In this document: piece by piece, positions 7,601-10,696 of the stretch | How positions within the stretch are numbered: position 1 is the first letter of the stretch | Layout: each line of letters opens with the position of its first letter | Made by a program: the position numbers and the translations under genes | The notes under the pieces: generated by a model | What the model was told of the DNA's origin: nothing | Databases searched by the model: none | The model's input: only the letters and a program-made list of their open reading frames with translations | From: an uncultured Bacteroidia bacterium | GTDB lineage: Bacteria > Bacteroidota > Bacteroidia > Bacteroidales > CAJPTX01 | Direction: 5' to 3' | Length of the DNA: 10,696 nucleotides | NCBI GenBank assembly: GCA_938040915.1 | Contig: CALHZE010000311.1 | Span: 1-10,696, forward strand

Positions 7601-7975
7601 GAGCAACGCAAGACGGTCGAGTATTCTGGGGCTAATAACCCGCTCATTATCATCCGTAACGGCGAAGTATTGCAGTATAAGGCTGATAAGATGCCGATCG
7701 CGATCTACCTCAAGGGAGACTTGCCATTTACGCGCACGGAGATTGAGCTTCAGCCGGGTGACGTCCTCTACACTTTCTCAGACGGTTATGAGGATCAGTT
7801 TGGCGGTCCGCAGAATCGTAAGTTTATGATTAAGCGTCTCAAGGAGCTCCTCGCCGAGATCGCACCTCAAGATATGGATGTGCAGCGCGAAATTTTAGAC
7901 CGGACGCTTATTGATTGGCAAGGGAGTTACAGTCGTACGGACGATGTTATCGTCTTTGGATTGCGGATACATTAG
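4679..7975 (+). CDS. Membrane sensor phosphatase: periplasmic beta-propeller, Y_Y_Y domain, transmembrane helix, SpoIIE/PP2C phosphatase
   Basis: This 1098-residue protein should sense a periplasmic signal and dephosphorylate a cytoplasmic Ser/Thr phosphoprotein. A signal peptide (residues 1-28, ending RAQA|A) leads into a long propeller region, about 35-700. It has repeated blade motifs such as LIYVGNNEGG, LWLSQNNGITKIE, LYVGTMSGV, LWAGTLTNGVYVV and VYVGTEKGL, the pattern of two-component regulator propellers. A Y_Y_Y domain follows at about 711-783, then one transmembrane helix at about 791-812. A coiled coil (about 820-865) ends in INYASKIQRAVLP. The PP2C/SpoIIE domain shows the expected metal-binding acidic motifs: DVVSGDFYW (Asp885, Asp890), ADCTGHGVPGG (Asp907), DGMDLAIY (Asp964, Asp967), FSDGYEDQFGG (Asp1035) and RTDDVIVFG (Asp1088, Asp1089). 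It therefore looks catalytically intact. The usual partners of such phosphatases are an anti-sigma factor kinase and a STAS-domain antagonist, and neither is in the window. The gene starts 59 bases after the previous stop and is probably co-transcribed. Confidence 0.92.
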   Translation: MFFKGKFLLLTLIALSFVGLLGERAQAAEKREHGNLLIRWFKDQEYRGSEQNWAIVQDARGLIYVGNNEGGVLEYDGERWRRILVPENRIVRSLAVGTTGVVYVGLVGDFGCLVPDHRGVLQYTSLRKKIEEPIDNFSDVYKTYSLGNTLYFCTSNYIFSYDEGERRVRVHTIPPMHVFLSFNLGDQLGVTSFSDTLLCFAGKQFEKQTLAFPYEVKERQIYGMLPLGGDTVLMAMNTCRFYYLLRNTGEVKEVAPNWGGAALRSLQAEEAIPYALKRCPNGNIGVGFIFSEDVAYVELSPSGKVELVSGISSGLSDPYAMDLLHSSDGSLWLSQNNGITKIEQQSAVRKFDESNGINGAVLDIQRFDGELYVGTMSGVQKLVERDGLWKFESISGINQPVWDLLPYYNPQTGGRTLVALGMYALYSIRNDRVTQFATSDKDVQFGGFVLCDTKVDARTLYVGTPTGIVNLYLENSGIWTKRPFFPKDISDEVRSLVLDFKNTLWAGTLTNGVYVVRNVDSDHPELRHIDEHCGLPTMVNNEVFFLNEDVYVGTEKGLMHYDWAKDTLTRVDADAKPQYLSRIAGLRNRVVLQRYNAEAEEYYISMGLVDGRGQISGDDTKPFARFPKQWCDKIYWDDDNSLWFAYASRLFNYDFSVKRDYEKPFRVFVRKVHAVRADTVLFGGTHFVLQDSVYRILADQTENPELRLPYRENSLNFEVGVDFFEGEGVEYSYRLRNSGDDWTKWERKADIRYMNIAPGNYEFQVRARNIYQVESNVATFKFVVNPPFYRTIWAYIIYVLLLVALVYGIIRWNMRRVMAEKRRLEQLVDERTAEVVAQKEHIEEQNKEIINSINYASKIQRAVLPTPEMVKELFPDSFLLFLPRDVVSGDFYWMREVGGKKICVIADCTGHGVPGGFMSMLGATFLDQVVNSLPELHTDEILNRLRAAVIKKLRQTDQIGSNKDGMDLAIYILDEQRKTVEYSGANNPLIIIRNGEVLQYKADKMPIAIYLKGDLPFTRTEIELQPGDVLYTFSDGYEDQFGGPQNRKFMIKRLKELLAEIAPQDMDVQREILDRTLIDWQGSYSRTDDVIVFGLRIH
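4715..4739 (+). repeat. Perfect 9-bp inverted repeat with a 7-base loop in the signal-peptide coding region
   Basis: ATAGCCCTA at 4715-4723 and TAGGGCTAT at 4731-4739 are exact reverse complements separated by AGCTTTG. In RNA this would form a stable hairpin starting 36 bases after the ATG of the sensor phosphatase gene, over codons 13-21. It has no U-tract, so it does not look like an intrinsic terminator. It could slow translation at the signal peptide or be chance. The repeat itself is directly seen; any function is inferred. Confidence 0.6.
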
Positions 7976-7984
7976 GTAACTTTG
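7955..7984 (+). promoter_or_regulatory. Bacteroidota-type promoter for the SusC/RagA-family gene
   Basis: TTTG at 7955-7958 and TAACTTTG at 7977-7984 match the -33 (TTTG) and -7 (TAnnTTTG) consensus of Bacteroidota primary sigma-factor promoters, with an 18-base spacer inside the usual range. The -33 element lies in the last codons of the phosphatase gene and the -7 box starts two bases after its stop. Transcription should begin near 7990, leaving a leader of roughly 85-90 bases before the ATG at 8078. This marks the SusC-like gene as its own transcription unit. Confidence 0.7.
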
Positions 7985-8011
7985 TGCCGGAGAATTCGTT
8001 GAGGCAAGAGT

Positions 8012-8040
8012 AGGTGTGGTGTGGTTTTCTGTGCCCACCT
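8012..8040 (+). promoter_or_regulatory. Possible leader hairpin upstream of the SusC/RagA-family gene
   Basis: AGGTG-T-GG at 8012-8019 can pair with CCCACCT at 8034-8040 through seven base pairs with one bulged base, around a 14-base loop. T-rich sequence (CTTGTTTCTT, 8041-8050) follows. It lies between the promoter and the start codon. It could be a weak terminator for the upstream operon, an attenuator in the leader, or neither. The imperfect stem and interrupted T-run keep confidence low. Confidence 0.25.
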
Positions 8041-8077
8041 CTTGTTTCTTGTAATTAGAAGATAATAAGAACATTAC

Positions 8078-10696
8078 ATGGTAAAAAAAGTACTCACTAC
8101 TTTAGTGATGTCCCTCTTTATGTTGCCGCTCTTTGCACAGGGTGTGTCGGTAACTGGGGTCGTCACCGCAGCGGATGATGGGTTGCCGCTACCGCAGTTA
8201 GCGATTCAGGTCAAAGGCGAGCAGCGAGGAGTCGTCACCGATGCCCAAGGACGCTATAATATTGCTGTGCCGAGTGCTGCCACTGTGCTCGTCTTTTCTT
8301 ACACAGGCTATGAGACGCAAGAGATCGCCGTGGGAAACCGAACAATACTTAACGTTGTGATGCAGCCCGCTAACGAAGAGATCGATCAGGTCGTTGTCGT
8401 CGGCTACGGTACGGGTCGTAAGGTTAGTTCCACGGTAGGGAAGTTGGCGAGCGTAGACCAGAAGAAACTCCAAGAAAAGCCAACTGCGAATGCTATGGAT
8501 GCCTTGGCAGGTCAAATCCCCGGTCTTTCGGTCTTGACCAATGGTGGCGAACCTTCGGCGCGTGCCTCGTTAACTCTACACGGCGCTGGGTCGTTGCAGG
8601 GGAATACGGATCCGTTGTTTGTCGTGGATGGTATCCCCGTCAACAGCATCGATGGTTTGAACCAAAACGACTTTGAACGGGTGGACGTGTTGACCGATGC
8701 CTCGGCTACCTCTATTTATGGTTCGCGTGCTGCGAATGGCGTGGTCTATATCACCACGAAGCAGGGGCGGAAGGCTGAGAATGGTACTGTGTCGCTTCGC
8801 GCCTCGTATGGGGTGAGTATGCTGGCTTCCCACAAGTTTTATGATGACCATCTTTCCACGCCAGAGTATTACAAATTCTACCGCTCGGTACTAACTGAGG
8901 CGTCTGACTTGGCGCAAATCGACCGCGACCAAAACACGTTTGGTAACAACACTTTTGAGTGGTGGAAGTATGTCTATAGTGACTATACCCCTACGCACAA
9001 CGCCGATGTCGCCTTTCAAGGCGGGAGTCAGAACACCTCCTATTATATCTCGGGCGGGTATTACTATTCGCAAGGGTTGCGTCAAGGCTCGTCATACAAT
9101 CGTTACAATCTCCGTATTAACCTCAATTCGAAGCTCAACTCGTGGCTGAAGGTCGGGGTCAACACGGGGATTAACTATGCAGAGACCCGTACCAATCAAG
9201 ACGGGCGTGGCTCAGACGTGGGGCTTGTGAGCTCTATCCGCCCCTATCTTACCCCTTATGACGCCAATGGCAAAGAGGTAGAAGGTCAGCTAATCCCAGG
9301 GACGAATATGTACTCCCGCGCGTATACTGACAAAATGAAGATCAGCTGGTACACGAGCCCGAGTCTTACGGCAGCTGGCTATGTCTCGGTAGAGCCCATT
9401 CGTGGCTTGACCGTGAAGACGCAAGCGGGGACGGAAGCCAATGGTTATCACTTCTATCGTCGCACGATGCCGAGCTTTGTGGGAAAAGAGGCGGGGTATG
9501 CGAGCGAAAGCGAGCGTCAACAGACTCTCTCTACGGTTACCACGACGGCAGAGTATCGCTTCTCGTGGAAAGAGAAGAATCACTTTACCCCCTTGCTGGG
9601 ACACGAATACATCTACGGCTATACGCGCTCACTCTATGTCTCGACACGCCATTTGACTGACGACCGGCTCTTGCTTCTTGGCAATGGTAAGAACTTTAAC
9701 GCTAGCTCAGGGTGGTTCGAACACTGGTATAACTCCTTCTTTGGGCGTTTGGAGTATGACTATGATAGTCGTTATTTTGTTGATGCAAGCTTGCGGAACG
9801 ACGCTTCTTCCCGCTTTGGTAAGAACCGGCGTAATGCGATTTTCTGGTCGGCAGGGGCTATGTGGAAGGCAAAACATGAGACCTTCTTGCAAAGCGTACG
9901 TTGGCTCGACCGTTTGGATGTCAAATTTAGTGTCGGGACTAGTGGCAACTCTTCCTTCCCAGACGACCAAGACGAGTGGAAAGAGTTCTACATGCACAAC
10001 TCGCTGGTCAAGAGTTTCACCCCTTATGACGGTCACCCCAGCTTTACCATAGAGACCCCTGGCAACCCAGACTTGACTTGGGAAAAGCAGTTGAAGATCA
10101 CAGGTGGGCTCTCGTTCGGATTGTGGGACATCGTTCGTGGCGAACTCTCGGCTTATCGCCGTGTCACTAGTAGCATGTTCTTGAGTGTCCCTGTCCCTTA
10201 TACGACCGGTTTTCAGAATCAAGTGTCCAATGTTGGGACTCTTTCTAACACGGGGGTTGATCTCCGTCTAGATGTTACCGCGTGGCGCGACGCTAAGGGC
10301 AACAACGTGACCCCTTACCTGACTTTCAACTACAATCGCCAACGTATCGAGGAACTCTTTGGTGGTCGTGACTACTGGGTTATCCCTGGCACGGGCGTGG
10401 CTTACGTCAAGGGGCATCCCGTCGGTTTTAGTCTCCCCCGTTTCTACCGTATCAATCCCGATAATGGGAAAGCGGAGTGGTATCTTAACAACGTTAACGA
10501 CTTTAGCGCTGTGCAAACTGACCCAAACAAGGTTACGACCGATTACAGCGAGTCGTTAGCACAGTTGACCGACAAGGTCTGGAACGCGCCGGTTAAGGGT
10601 GGGGTCGGTTTCAATGCTGACTTGTGGGGTTTCTACGTACAGTGTGACTTCAACTTTGAGTGGGGCAAGTCTATGTATAACAACGACCGCCAGTTC
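8078..10696 (+). CDS. SusC/RagA-family TonB-dependent outer-membrane transporter (3' end beyond the window)
   Basis: The frame from ATG 8078 is open for 873 codons to the window edge, with no stop. The family is usually about 1000-1100 residues, so the final part of the barrel is missing here. A signal peptide (MVKKVLTTLVMSLFMLPLFAQ) precedes a carboxypeptidase-regulatory-like domain at about 24-97 (VTGVVTAADDGLPLP, GVVTDAQGRYNI, FSYTGYETQEI). Next come a TonB box (DQVVVVGYGTGRK, from residue 103) and a plug domain at about 115-230 with LAGQIPGLSV, PLFVVDGIPVNSI and the hallmark DASATSIYGSRAANGVVYITTKQG-type stretch. The rest has the aromatic-rich alternating strands of a 22-stranded beta-barrel. 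Members import large ligands (glycans or peptides) with a SusD/RagB lipoprotein lid, whose gene normally follows directly and would be outside this window. The substrate cannot be told. The start has an A-rich leader (AGAAGATAATAAGAACATTAC) in place of a Shine-Dalgarno site, as is usual in Bacteroidota. Its own promoter lies at 7955-7984. Confidence 0.93.
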   Translation, partial: MVKKVLTTLVMSLFMLPLFAQGVSVTGVVTAADDGLPLPQLAIQVKGEQRGVVTDAQGRYNIAVPSAATVLVFSYTGYETQEIAVGNRTILNVVMQPANEEIDQVVVVGYGTGRKVSSTVGKLASVDQKKLQEKPTANAMDALAGQIPGLSVLTNGGEPSARASLTLHGAGSLQGNTDPLFVVDGIPVNSIDGLNQNDFERVDVLTDASATSIYGSRAANGVVYITTKQGRKAENGTVSLRASYGVSMLASHKFYDDHLSTPEYYKFYRSVLTEASDLAQIDRDQNTFGNNTFEWWKYVYSDYTPTHNADVAFQGGSQNTSYYISGGYYYSQGLRQGSSYNRYNLRINLNSKLNSWLKVGVNTGINYAETRTNQDGRGSDVGLVSSIRPYLTPYDANGKEVEGQLIPGTNMYSRAYTDKMKISWYTSPSLTAAGYVSVEPIRGLTVKTQAGTEANGYHFYRRTMPSFVGKEAGYASESERQQTLSTVTTTAEYRFSWKEKNHFTPLLGHEYIYGYTRSLYVSTRHLTDDRLLLLGNGKNFNASSGWFEHWYNSFFGRLEYDYDSRYFVDASLRNDASSRFGKNRRNAIFWSAGAMWKAKHETFLQSVRWLDRLDVKFSVGTSGNSSFPDDQDEWKEFYMHNSLVKSFTPYDGHPSFTIETPGNPDLTWEKQLKITGGLSFGLWDIVRGELSAYRRVTSSMFLSVPVPYTTGFQNQVSNVGTLSNTGVDLRLDVTAWRDAKGNNVTPYLTFNYNRQRIEELFGGRDYWVIPGTGVAYVKGHPVGFSLPRFYRINPDNGKAEWYLNNVNDFSAVQTDPNKVTTDYSESLAQLTDKVWNAPVKGGVGFNADLWGFYVQCDFNFEWGKSMYNNDRQF

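Noticed and set aside
1..10696. Open frames on the - strand
   Set aside because: All overlap well-recognised + strand genes, show no family motifs and look like shadows of the codon usage in those genes.

Overview
The window looks like chromosomal DNA of a Bacteroidota bacterium, most likely Porphyromonas or a close relative. The evidence is a SusC/RagA-type TonB-dependent outer-membrane protein, a C-terminal sorting domain of the gliding-motility (CHU_C) type read by the type IX secretion system (T9SS), a propeller/Y_Y_Y sensor protein, promoter boxes of the Bacteroidota form TAnnTTTG, and A-rich rather than Shine-Dalgarno leaders. Base composition is close to even, which fits the less AT-rich Porphyromonas species. 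The genus is an inference from gene content; no rRNA or other marker gene is present.

All genes lie on the + strand. The first four are closely spaced and probably form one operon behind a promoter at about 37-44. They are (1) a SurA-like periplasmic chaperone with two parvulin domains (108-1457); (2) an OstA/LptA-like protein expected to act in lipopolysaccharide transport (1457-3130), whose GTG start shares one base with the previous stop; (3) an exported protein with a CHU_C/T9SS type-B C-terminal domain (3139-4619), split by a single-base frameshift near 3829-3831; and (4) a 1098-residue membrane sensor with a periplasmic beta-propeller, a Y_Y_Y domain, one transmembrane helix, a coiled coil and a cytoplasmic SpoIIE/PP2C phosphatase (4679-7975). 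Genes 1 and 2 build the outer membrane, gene 3 would be delivered through it, and gene 4 reads a periplasmic signal and acts on a cytoplasmic phosphoprotein. That suggests an envelope theme, but the link is inferred from gene order only.

A second transcription unit starts with a good Bacteroidota promoter (7955-7984) that overlaps the end of the phosphatase gene. After a leader of about 90 bases containing a possible hairpin, it reads into a SusC/RagA-family TonB-dependent transporter (8078 to beyond 10696). That reading frame is open to the window edge, so the gene is cut by the window and its usual SusD/RagB partner would lie outside.

No tRNA, rRNA, CRISPR array, insertion sequence or phage gene was seen. 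There is no gene-free stretch longer than about 110 bases. The most notable points are the frameshifted T9SS cargo gene, the complementary loss of active-site histidines in the two parvulin domains, the sensor phosphatase with no partner gene in view, and a perfect 9-bp inverted repeat early in the phosphatase coding sequence. I did not find a clearly new defence or mobile system.
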